Assembly (NCBI GenBank): GCA_964475955.1
Contig: CAYYZY010000131.1
Location: 1-22,137 of the forward strand
Direction: 5' to 3'
DNA: 22,137 nt
From: DATKZH01 sp964475955
GTDB lineage: Bacteria > Planctomycetota > Planctomycetia > Pirellulales > Thermoguttaceae
How positions within the stretch are numbered: the stretch's first letter is position 1; each line of letters begins with the position of its first letter. The notes under the pieces are model-generated. The model was given only the letters and a program-made list of their open reading frames with translations, ran no database searches and was not told where the DNA came from. Positions 7,511-14,121 of the stretch are shown here, one piece after another. Made by a program: the position numbers and the translations under genes.

Positions 7511-8884
7511 CTACACGTCGAGCATCTCCCGCATCGCCGCCATGAGGACGGCTTCCACTTCGGGCGAGACGCGCGAGACGCGACCCGTCTCGTAGCCGCC
7601 CTGGCCGTAGGCGATCTTCATCGCGATGTAGCCCGGGCCGAGGTCGCCGTACGCGGCCATGCAGACGAACGCGTCGGGCCGCATCGCCCGGGCCGCCAAC
7701 TGGTAGCCGATGCACAGCTCGCCCGGCATGTGCAGCACCCGCGCCGGGCCCAAGCGCAGGCAGCCGAGCTCGAGCTTGTGGCCCGATCGCATGCGGCGGA
7801 GCCAGGCGAGTTCGCGCGCGGCGAAGACGCGGTCGCGCCGCTTTCGCTCCGCGTCGCCGAGCCGCGCCAGGCACGCGGCCTGCTCGATGCTCTCGCGCAC
7901 CGGCAGGCCGACGCGGCTTACGCGCCAGCCCACGTCGCACGCCGCCAGCGGCACCTTCTCCATCGACTCCCACGCCGCCTTCATCCCCTCCTCCAGGCGC
8001 GCGGCCAGCACCGGCCGGTTCTCCGGCGAGCCGTCGTTGTACTTGCCCGCCGCAACGTCGCCCCCGGCCCCGTTGAAATGGACGTGCAGGGTTTCGGGCA
8101 CCGCCTCCTCTCGGGCCGCGCGCGCGTAGCCCGGAAAATCCCAGTTCACGCCGCCTTGGCCGTAGTGGCTTTGCGGGTGCGTGGCGTAGTAGGTCATCGA
8201 GACCAGGGGCGTATCGTCCTGCCATAGGCTGAGCAGGCGGACGTAGGGGTCGACGGTCCCCTCCGGCGCGGCGATCGCCTCGGGGTTGCGGCAACGGCTC
8301 ATGCGCGTCAGCACGCACTTGCCGTCGGGGCCGAGGATGCGGCGGTTCGAGGCGACCTTCTCCACCTTGCCCTTGCCGTAGCCCAGGTGGGTGACCGGGC
8401 GCGCCCCGCCGAGGGCCGCCCCCGCGGCCCGGGCCACGCGCCGCTTGGCCTCGTCGGCGAAGTCGACGTCGAACATCGCGCCGCCGAGGCCGTGCCGGGC
8501 GAGGATCGCTTCGGTCGAGTAGTCGATGCCCGGGGCGTCGTGCTGGTGGACGCAGTGGAGGCTGACGCGGTCGACCGTGGTCTTGGCGGCGTCGGCCAGG
8601 GCCGTGCGCCAGGCGTCGTGCGCGGCGTTGCCGATGCCGACCCAGTCGACGGCGCAGAGGACGACCGGCGCGGCGTCGCCCAGCAGGATCACCCCCCGCG
8701 CCAACAGCGGCGAGACGATCTCCTTGGCCGGCGACACGCTGCCGTGGCAGAGCACGGCGCCGAGGGGCGGGGTGACGTCGGCCTCGAAGCCGGCCGCGCG
8801 AAGCGGCGCCTCGCCGGCACGGCACACGGACGAAAGCAGCGGCCCGCCGACGAGGACGGACGAAAGGAAGTCGCGGCGTTTCAT
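7511..8884 (-). CDS. Neutral/alkaline ceramidase-like exported protein
   Basis: 457 aa, ATG at 8884. The N-terminus MKRRDFLSSVLVGGPLLSSV is a twin-arginine (RRDFL) signal ending near CRAGEA. The mature protein resembles the N-terminal domain of neutral/alkaline non-lysosomal ceramidases as found in planctomycetes: FEADVTPPLG, DWVGIGNAAHDAWR, the histidine-rich CVHQHDAPG, YYATHPQSHYG and HFNGAGGDVAAGKYNDG, with likely metal-binding His in these segments. Ceramidases hydrolyse the N-acyl bond of ceramide; in planctomycetes the true substrate is unknown and may be another amide or ester. It appears monocistronic: convergent neighbour downstream and a palindromic repeat upstream separating it from the B12-protein operon. 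A GGAGG lies 11 nt before the start. Open frame upstream of 8884 is shadow over the B12 gene. Confidence 0.82.
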   Translation of the reverse strand: MKRRDFLSSVLVGGPLLSSVCRAGEAPLRAAGFEADVTPPLGAVLCHGSVSPAKEIVSPLLARGVILLGDAAPVVLCAVDWVGIGNAAHDAWRTALADAAKTTVDRVSLHCVHQHDAPGIDYSTEAILARHGLGGAMFDVDFADEAKRRVARAAGAALGGARPVTHLGYGKGKVEKVASNRRILGPDGKCVLTRMSRCRNPEAIAAPEGTVDPYVRLLSLWQDDTPLVSMTYYATHPQSHYGQGGVNWDFPGYARAAREEAVPETLHVHFNGAGGDVAAGKYNDGSPENRPVLAARLEEGMKAAWESMEKVPLAACDVGWRVSRVGLPVRESIEQAACLARLGDAERKRRDRVFAARELAWLRRMRSGHKLELGCLRLGPARVLHMPGELCIGYQLAARAMRPDAFVCMAAYGDLGPGYIAMKIAYGQGGYETGRVSRVSPEVEAVLMAAMREMLDV

Positions 8885-8926
8885 GGCCCAGGTCGCCTCC
8901 GGGGGTTGGAGTCTTTGACGATGATG

Positions 8927-8947
8927 ATGCGCGCGTCGTGCGCGCAT
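8927..8947. repeat. 8-bp GC-rich inverted repeat
   Basis: ATGCGCGC (8927-8934) and GCGCGCAT (8940-8947) around a 5-nt loop, directly next to the larger palindrome that starts at 8951. It precedes the ceramidase-like gene on its 5' side. Confidence 0.6.
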
Positions 8948-8950
8948 GTT

Positions 8951-9007
8951 GTGGGGCACGTTTCCAACGTGCCATTGGGTCGTGGGCACGTTGGAAACGT
9001 GCCCCAC
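8951..9007. repeat. Perfect 23-bp inverted repeat, nested palindromes (REP/MITE-like)
   Basis: Arms 8951-8973 and 8985-9007 are exact reverse complements around an 11-nt loop. Each arm is also self-complementary: GGCACGTT and AACGTGCC around TCC. The structure can therefore fold as one long hairpin or two short ones. It lies between two minus-strand genes, just past the stop of the B12-binding gene, so it may also end that transcript. I recall closely similar GGCACGTTTCCAACGTGCC strings between genes of Pirellulales; genome-wide copy number would settle whether this is a mobile repeat. Confidence 0.9.
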
Positions 9008-9015
9008 GTCAGGTA

Positions 9016-10086
9016 TCACGCGGTGGAAAGGCCCACGAGCCGGTTGCCGATCGCGACCGCTTCGCGCGGGCCGGCGGCGTGGGCGTCGGCGCCGAACGTT
9101 TCGGCCAGGTCCTCGGCGGTCGAGAAGGCGGGGCCGCCGACGAGCACCTTCACCTGCTCGCCCCGCGGGCGGTCGCGCACGGCCCGGATCGCGTCGCGCA
9201 CGGCGGCCAGGTGCGTGGTCTGCGTGGCGGAGAGCCCCAGCAGGTCGGACCGGAAGAAGTCGACCGCCTGGACCAGGTCGCCGATGGGGACGTTCGCCCC
9301 CAGATGGATCGTGCGCCAGCCGTCCATCTCGAAGAAGTCGCCCACGGCCTGGAGCCCGATGTCGTGGTCGTTGCCGGCGACCGCCGCGGCCAGCATCGTC
9401 TTTCCGTTGGGGGGCGGCAGGGGGGCCAGCGCCAAGAGTTGGGACATCACCATGCGCGTGGTCGTGGAGGCGAAGTGCTCTTCGGCCACGTTGATCTCGC
9501 CGACGAGCCACATCCGGCCGAGCTCCCGCTGGGCGGGGCCGAGCACGTTGAGGTACGCCTCGCGCACGTCGAGCCCGTCCCCCACCGCTCCCAGAACCAC
9601 CTCGCGCGCGCGCCGCCGGTCCCCCTCCAGTGCGGCCAACAGGTACTCCGAGGCCAGCCGGCCGCCCGGCTCCTCGGGCCGAAGCCGGGGCGGGGGCTCG
9701 CCCGACTCTTCTTCGAACCCGGCCAGGGCCTCGTCGACGTACTCCGCCGCGCGCCCGCGCACTTCTTCGGGAAGTTCCCGCCGGAACACGTCGCGCAGGC
9801 ATTCGAGCCCCACGCGAAGGTGATCGGCCGCAAGTCCCCGCGCCGCGAACACGGCCTTGGCCCATCGGACCTGCACGGTGAACAGACGCGGCTGGTCGAC
9901 CGCCAGCGCGGCGGCCAGCTCCTCGACGCGCACGGCCAACCAGGCCTGCCAGGCCGCGAAGGGATCGGGCCCGAAGGCCTCACCGGCCGAGGGCGCCCGC
10001 TCCAGCAGGTCGCCCGACGCGTACGCCGCCAACGCCCGGGCGCCCGATCGCAGTACACGCACCAGGTACTCGTTTGCTTCGCTCAT
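9016..10086 (-). CDS. Cobalamin-binding sensor-like protein (B12-binding_2 plus B12-binding domains)
   Basis: 356 aa, ATG at 10086. Three parts are visible: an all-helical N-terminal region (about 1-125) I do not recognise; a charged linker (126-142); a helical B12 cap domain (about 143-222) with the Wx9EH signature of CarH-type photoreceptors (W193, E203, H204 in MWLVGEINVAEEHFAS); and a Rossmann-like B12-binding domain (about 228-350) with NDHDIG at 239-244, where H241 is the expected lower axial cobalt ligand, plus GWRTIHLGANVP and VGGPAF loops. Residue 194 is Leu where CarH has the His that binds cobalt after light exposure. No DNA-binding or catalytic domain is attached, so a regulatory role is likely. 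It is the last gene of an operon: the preceding gene stops 5 nt upstream, and that one overlaps the ECF sigma gene. A GTG at 10113 is a possible longer start. Confidence 0.85.
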   Translation of the reverse strand: MSEANEYLVRVLRSGARALAAYASGDLLERAPSAGEAFGPDPFAAWQAWLAVRVEELAAALAVDQPRLFTVQVRWAKAVFAARGLAADHLRVGLECLRDVFRRELPEEVRGRAAEYVDEALAGFEEESGEPPPRLRPEEPGGRLASEYLLAALEGDRRRAREVVLGAVGDGLDVREAYLNVLGPAQRELGRMWLVGEINVAEEHFASTTTRMVMSQLLALAPLPPPNGKTMLAAAVAGNDHDIGLQAVGDFFEMDGWRTIHLGANVPIGDLVQAVDFFRSDLLGLSATQTTHLAAVRDAIRAVRDRPRGEQVKVLVGGPAFSTAEDLAETFGADAHAAGPREAVAIGNRLVGLSTA

Positions 10087-10091
10087 CGGTT

Positions 10092-10358
10092 TCACTCGTC
10101 GTTTTTCGGGCACGGCGGCACGTGGCCGGCCGCGGCGCCTCGCACCCGCGCCGCGAGCGCGACGGGGAGCGGCTCCAGGGGCAATTGGGCCAGTTGCACG
10201 GTGGCGGCGGCCAGGTCGAACGACTCGACGTCGAAGTCGGGCATGGCGGCCAGAAGCGCGTCGAGCTCGCGCAACTCGGCGGCGTCGAGCCCGAACGCGG
10301 CCCGGTCGGCCAGCAGCTTGACGACGCGCGCTTCGGCGGCTTGCCAGGCTCGGCTCAT
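10092..10358 (-). CDS. Small protein between sigma factor and B12 sensor (possible anti-sigma)
   Basis: 88 aa, ATG at 10358 overlapping the sigma-factor stop (ATGA). Mostly helical by inspection: AWQAAEARVVKLLADRAAFGLDAAELRELDALLAAMPDFD, then SFDLAAATVQLAQLPLEPLPVALAARV, which looks like the short N-terminal domain of planctomycete anti-sigma factors (ELRELDALLA, then an LP.. LAARV helix). It has no HxxxCxxC zinc motif and no membrane segment; the C-terminus PPCPKNDE is short. The coupling to the sigma gene is the usual position of an anti-sigma factor. If that is right, the protein is soluble and would need a partner to sense a signal, and the next gene encodes a B12 sensor. Function is inference. 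Confidence 0.75.
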   Translation of the reverse strand: MSRAWQAAEARVVKLLADRAAFGLDAAELRELDALLAAMPDFDVESFDLAAATVQLAQLPLEPLPVALAARVRGAAAGHVPPCPKNDE

Positions 10359-10912
10359 CGGGCGCCTCCGTCGGCGGTTCCCACGTCGGCCCCGAGCATT
10401 TCGCGCAGGCGGATCAGGCCCCGCCGCGCGTGGGTCTTCACCGTGCCCAGCGGCATCTCCGTCGTTTCGGCGATCTGGCTCTGCGACATCCCATGGTTGA
10501 TCGAAAGCTCCAGCACGCGCCGCTCCTCGGGCCGGAGTTGCTCCATGTGCCGCCGCGCCCGATCGGCTTCGTCCCGGAGGTCGGCCTGGTCGACGTGGTG
10601 CTCCGGCGCCGTGGCCACGTCGTCGGCGATGGGCGACGTGTCGAGATCGCGGCTCCGGCGGCGGTAGCGGTCGATGAGCCGGCGCCGGGCGATCATCGTG
10701 ATGTAGGTGGCCTCCGAGGCGATCGACGGGTTGAAGCGGCCCGCCTTGCGCCACACCTCGATGAACACCTCCTGCACGGCGTCCTCGGCGTCGGCATGGT
10801 TGGGACAGAGGCGCCGCGCAAGCGACCATACCAACCCCCCATAGTGCTGAAGGCACTCCTCCACGGCGGCCGACTCTCCGGCGGCGACCCTCGGAAGTAT
10901 GGTCCCAGACAC
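10355..10912 (-). CDS. ECF-type RNA polymerase sigma factor
   Basis: 185 aa, GTG at 10912 (GGGAAG about 8 nt upstream). Region 2: YGGLVWSLARRLCPNHADAEDAVQEVFIEVWRKAGRFNP (about 24-62), including the -10 recognition and core-binding helix (DAEDAVQEVF). A linker follows (about 85-120), then region 4: LRPEERRVLELSINHGMSQSQIAETTEMPLGTVKTHARRGLIRLREML (about 126-173), a helix-turn-helix reading the -35 element. It would direct RNA polymerase to a dedicated regulon. It is first in a three-gene operon with an 88-aa protein and a B12-binding protein. The fasciclin terminator ends only 32 nt upstream, leaving very little room for a private promoter. Confidence 0.92.
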   Translation of the reverse strand: MSGTILPRVAAGESAAVEECLQHYGGLVWSLARRLCPNHADAEDAVQEVFIEVWRKAGRFNPSIASEATYITMIARRRLIDRYRRRSRDLDTSPIADDVATAPEHHVDQADLRDEADRARRHMEQLRPEERRVLELSINHGMSQSQIAETTEMPLGTVKTHARRGLIRLREMLGADVGTADGGAR

Positions 10913-10944
10913 TCGGCGACTTCCCGGCGTTGGCGGCGGCGCAC

Positions 10945-10972
10945 AAAAAAAAGGGGCCCCACCGGGGGCCCC
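10945..10972 (-). terminator. Rho-independent terminator of the fasciclin gene
   Basis: On the minus strand GGGGCCCC, a 4-nt loop CGGT, GGGGCCCC, then eight T (forward A-run 10945-10952). It lies 18 nt past the fasciclin stop. This is a textbook intrinsic terminator. Confidence 0.92.
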
Positions 10973-10990
10973 AGGCGAGGTTCCGCCAGC

Positions 10991-11506
10991 TTAATTGGGA
11001 AGGATCACCGAGTCAATCACGTGGATCACGCCGTTCGAGCAGAGGATGTCGGTCGCAGCCACTCGGGCGTTGTCGACGTGAACCTTGTCCTCTTTCACCC
11101 GAATCTTGACCTTCGATCCCTCGACCGTCTTCGCCTCCGACAACTTGACCACGTCGGCCGCCAGCACCTTGCCGGGCACCACGTGATAGGTGAGAATCGA
11201 GGTCAACTTCTTCTTGTTCTCCGGCTTCAGCAGCTCCTTGACGGTTCCTTCCGGCAGCTTGCCGAACGCCTCATCGGTGGGCGCGAAGACCGTGAACGGC
11301 CCCTTGCCCTTCAGTGTCTCGACCAGGTCGGCCGCCGTCAGGGCCGCCGCCAGGGTCTTGAAACTGCCGGCCTTCACGGCCGTGTCGACGATGTCCTTCG
11401 GCTTGTCGCCTTTGCACTTCGAGCAGCAATCACCGGCCAATGCGAGGTTCGCCCCGAGGGCGATCGCCAGTACGGCCACGACCATTCCAACGGCAACGCG
11501 CTTCAT
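10991..11506 (-). CDS. Secreted fasciclin (FAS1) domain protein
   Basis: 171 aa from ATG 11506 (a second ATG at 11509 adds one residue). I prefer 11506 because AAGGAG is then 6 nt away rather than 3. The signal peptide (MKRVAVGMVVAVLAIALGANLALA) is followed by a cysteine cluster GDCCSKCKGDKP and a single FAS1 domain to the end: KTLAAALTAADLVETLKGKGPFTVFAPTDEAF (H1 motif), LTYHVVPGKV (YH motif) and SNGVIHVIDSVILP (C-terminal H2-type motif). FAS1 domains mediate adhesion or protein-protein contacts at the cell surface or in the periplasm. It is monocistronic with its own terminator. The CCxxC cluster could bind a metal or form disulfides. Confidence 0.92.
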   Translation of the reverse strand: MKRVAVGMVVAVLAIALGANLALAGDCCSKCKGDKPKDIVDTAVKAGSFKTLAAALTAADLVETLKGKGPFTVFAPTDEAFGKLPEGTVKELLKPENKKKLTSILTYHVVPGKVLAADVVKLSEAKTVEGSKVKIRVKEDKVHVDNARVAATDILCSNGVIHVIDSVILPN

Positions 11507-11895
11507 CATTCACTCCTTTTCGCAACTTTCGAACGGGGAAAACTGAGTCACTCCCAAAATCCGCTTCCGTCTGTTCCGGCCTCGCCATCATGTTCGCCGG
11601 GCCCGAATCGCCGGATTCACGGATGGCGGAAATTTCGGCCGGCCGGCCCGGAAGGAACGGTTGACCGCATCTCCCTCCACGCGAACAATGGAGGAAAGTC
11701 AACGCCGCTGGTGACGTACCGCTGTCGGCGTTCGGCCCCGCGGTCGCGTAGTACGGCCTGCAGGGAATGCTTTGCTTCAGATCACCGGTCCGCGTGACCG
11801 CGTGGCCTTCGCGGCGAGAGGTGCCTCGAACCGCGAGCCGCAAGGTCCGGAAGCAAGCACAGATTGGCCTTCTGAACTCCCCCGGAGAACATGCC
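11507..11895. other. Divergent intergenic region
   Basis: Some 390 bp between the fasciclin gene (minus) and the DCC-family gene (plus), so both promoters should lie here. Visible items: GGAACAGACGG read on the minus strand about 60 nt before the fasciclin start (the GGAAC could be an ECF -35 element, not convincing) and a loose CCGGGCC/GGCCCGG inverted pair (11597-11603, 11645-11651). No gene is supported; the open frame from 11767 is only an upstream extension of the DCC frame. Confidence 0.4.
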
Positions 11896-12318
11896 GTGCC
11901 TTCATGGAAACTCAAGCTGCTCTACGATGGCGACTGCCCCTTCTGCCGCCGCGAGGTGGCTTGGCTCGAGCGTCGCGACCGGGCCGGACGGCTGGCCACG
12001 GAAGACATCGCCGCGCTCGGCTTCGATCCTTCGCGTTACGGGCTGACGCGGGAAGAAGTGACCAGTTCGCTGCACGGCATCCGCGACGACGGCACTATCG
12101 TGCGGGGCATGGACGCGGTGCGCGCGGCCTACCGGGCGGCCGGCCTCGGCTGGCTCCTGGCCCCCACCCGGCTGCCGGTCGTCAAGCCGGTCACCGACCG
12201 CCTCTACAAACTCTTCGCCCGGAACCGCGTCCGCCTCGGCCGCCTGGCCGGCCGCTGCCCCGAGGGCACCTGCGCCTTCGGCCACAAACGCCCCGACCCC
12301 GGCAAACCCCCAGCCTGA
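11896..12318 (+). CDS. DCC-family thiol-disulfide oxidoreductase (DUF393)
   Basis: 140 aa, GTG at 11896 with GGAG (11884-11887) 8 nt upstream. It opens with KLLYDGDCPFCRREVAWLERRD: DGDCPFC (11-17) is the signature of the DCC family, a thioredoxin-like fold with a CxxC pair (C14, C17). Later come GMDAVRAAYRAAGLGWLLAPTRLPVVKPVTDRLYKLFARNR, the conserved C-terminal half, and a second Cys pair in GRCPEGTC near the end. Members are predicted small redox proteins; substrates are mostly unknown. It is convergent with the aldolase gene, only 34 bp apart, with no clear terminator between. Confidence 0.88.
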   Translation: MPSWKLKLLYDGDCPFCRREVAWLERRDRAGRLATEDIAALGFDPSRYGLTREEVTSSLHGIRDDGTIVRGMDAVRAAYRAAGLGWLLAPTRLPVVKPVTDRLYKLFARNRVRLGRLAGRCPEGTCAFGHKRPDPGKPPA

Positions 12319-12352
12319 TCCGGGCTGACCGCCGGCGGCCGATTGCCGGGCG

Positions 12353-13015
12353 CTAGCGGCTGCGGACGCGCTCGACGATCGATCGGGCCTGGGCGGCGCG
12401 CTGGGTGATGGCGGCCCAGTTTTCGGCCCGGACGTCGGCCCGGGGGGCCAGCCACGAGCCGCCGACGGCCAGCACGTTGGGCGCCTGGAGGTAGGCCTCG
12501 CAGTTGTCGGCCTTGAGTCCGCCCAGCGGGATGAAGCGGACGCCGAGGTGGTTGTACGGCCCCGACATGCTCTTCAGGTAAGCCATGCCGCCGGAGGCCT
12601 CGGCGGGGAAGAACTTGACGTCCGGGCAGCCCAGCTCCAGGGCCGCCTCGAGCTCGGAGGCCGTGTTCACACCCGGCGCGAAGGGCAGCCCGAGCCGCTG
12701 GGCCACCTCGACGATGCGGCGGTTCAGTCCGGGGGCCACGCCGAAGGCCCCGCCGGCGTCGGCCACCTGGCGGACCTGGTCGGGCGTGAGGATGGTGCCG
12801 ATGCCGGGGAGCATTTCGGGCACCTCGGTGACGACGGCGCGGAGGGCGTCGAGGGCGGCCGGCGTGCGGAGCGTCAGCTCCATCACGTCGACCCCGCCAT
12901 CGACCAGCGCCCCGGCCAGCGGCACCGCGTGCTTCGCGTCGTCGACCACCAGCACGGCCACCACGCCGCACCGCTCGATCCGCTCGGTCATCTCTTGAGG
13001 GAGTTGGGAATTCAT
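12353..13015 (-). CDS. eda: KDPG/KHG aldolase (2-keto-3-deoxy-6-phosphogluconate aldolase family)
   Basis: 220 aa, ATG at 13015. Class I TIM-barrel aldolase: E46 in VMELTLRTPAA, GIGTIL (71-76), the Schiff-base Lys134 in CPDVKFFPAEASGG, phosphate-binding IPLGGL, and VGGSWLAP near the end. It cleaves 2-keto-3-deoxy-6-phosphogluconate to pyruvate plus glyceraldehyde 3-phosphate (Entner-Doudoroff) or 4-hydroxy-2-oxoglutarate to pyruvate plus glyoxylate; sequence does not separate the two. No other pathway gene is in view, so context does not help. There is no clear Shine-Dalgarno before ATG 13015; an internal ATG (MTERIERCG, 8 residues in) is possible. A plausible promoter lies about 50-78 nt upstream. 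Confidence 0.92.
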   Translation of the reverse strand: MNSQLPQEMTERIERCGVVAVLVVDDAKHAVPLAGALVDGGVDVMELTLRTPAALDALRAVVTEVPEMLPGIGTILTPDQVRQVADAGGAFGVAPGLNRRIVEVAQRLGLPFAPGVNTASELEAALELGCPDVKFFPAEASGGMAYLKSMSGPYNHLGVRFIPLGGLKADNCEAYLQAPNVLAVGGSWLAPRADVRAENWAAITQRAAQARSIVERVRSR

Positions 13016-13064
13016 GGGCGTTGGATTGGGGGAGATGGGGTCGGTTGTTAGGGCGACGACAAGC

Positions 13065-13093
13065 AGTATACCCCGTTTGCCCGCGATTGCCAC
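13065..13093 (-). promoter_or_regulatory. Candidate promoter of the aldolase gene
   Basis: On the minus strand, GTGGCA (13088-13093) and TATACT (13065-13070) are 17 bp apart, giving a leader of about 40 nt to the ATG at 13015. This is a reasonable sigma70 match in GC-rich surroundings. Confidence 0.45.
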
Positions 13094-13213
13094 GGGGGAT
13101 CGACTGAATGCTGTCGGTTGGTCGTGATTCGAACGCAAAGAACAGGACGCGGTGATCGCGGACTGGCTGCGCGCGGCTGGAAGTCGCGGGCGACAGACAG
13201 ATAGCACTGCCGC

Positions 13214-14120
13214 CTACTTCCGCCTCCCTCCCTTGCCTCGGCCGTTTCCCTTTCTCCTTCCGGGGCGAAAAGGGGAAACGGACTCGCTTCGCAGTTCCCG
13301 CAGTGAAGCAATCAGCTTGATCGGTTTGTCCAAGATCTCTGCCAACGCTGGAAACGACTGCGCGTCGCCCGTGAGTATCGTCATTCCATTTGGCGAACAG
13401 AGCGCGATGATCGTATTTTCCTAGTCTCTCACAATACCAGCAAGAGGGCCTCTGGAGCTTACTCCTGAAAGCCTTGTCAACCAATTCGGCCTGCTTCACA
13501 TAGCCTCTGTATCGCGAGTACTTCCTTCGCTGCTGCTCGCTGTGCAGATCGACTCCCCTGCAACTTAGTTCTTGCTGCTGCTGGTTGCGAAACTCGCACT
13601 GTCTACAGTCCGGATTTTCACACACGGCCTGAAACTGGTCGTAGAAGTCACAGATCTGACCGCCGCTGTAGCTTTTCCGGGGAAAAGCCAAGACCCCGAT
13701 AGCACACGCCAGCGGATCCCGCCAACGAGTTGGGAATTCATCGTCCAGATTGTAGAGCACGCGACGTATCAGTTCGCCAAGACGCCGCGAAGTCCTTTCT
13801 ACGTGTTCCCAATCCTCGTGGCCGCAGAGGAAGTCGAGCGAGCTGCGAAACGCACTGGCCAGCTTCCTTGGCCGGTTCCCCATATCCGCGGTGAACGTGA
13901 CGATTCCATCACGCACCGAGTTCTCTTCCTTGATCGTCAAGAGGAGTTCGACAAGCCCTACGACATATCCGCGAACGTACTCGCCGCGAACGAAGTTCGA
14001 CGTAACCAACGGCCCCGTCGCCGCAATCTCTCTCACGACTTCCTGATGAAGCCTATGGCCGTGCAGCTTATAGTACACGACAGTCGTGTCGCAAAAGAAA
14101 CCGCGGGGCTTGGGGGCCAC
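13214..14120 (-). pseudogene. PIN-like nuclease protein with apparent single-base frameshift
   Basis: GTG at 14120 (AGAGGA 5 nt upstream), 1 nt after the preceding stop. The first 235 codons include FFCDTTVVYYKLHGH (D11, a PIN-type first acidic residue) and TSNFVRGEYV (E47), then a cysteine-rich stretch (C167, C172, C175, C187, C227, C230) that could bind zinc. After GGA AAA at 13421-13416 the frame degenerates into a long shadow running over the aldolase gene. Removing one A from the AAAA run (13416-13419) continues it as GNTIIALCSPNGMTILTGDAQSFPALAEIL, the expected PIN C-terminus (TGD), stopping at 13214 after about 301 aa in total. Either the gene is broken or this is a sequencing error. 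PIN domains are Mg2+-dependent RNases, often VapC-type toxins. Third gene of a lower-GC three-gene cassette. Confidence 0.65.
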
Positions 14121-14121
14121 T

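Noticed and set aside
8885..9865. Extension of the ceramidase frame to 9865
   Set aside because: It is a shadow of the B12-binding gene and crosses the 8951-9007 palindrome; the Tat signal at 8884 fixes the start.
12204..13213. Continuation of the PIN zero frame across the aldolase gene
   Set aside because: It loses all PIN character after 13416 and runs through a clear KDPG aldolase on the same strand in another frame; a frameshift explains it better.
13405..13425. Programmed frameshift in the PIN gene
   Set aside because: The run has only four A residues and no stimulatory structure was apparent; mutation or sequencing error is more likely.
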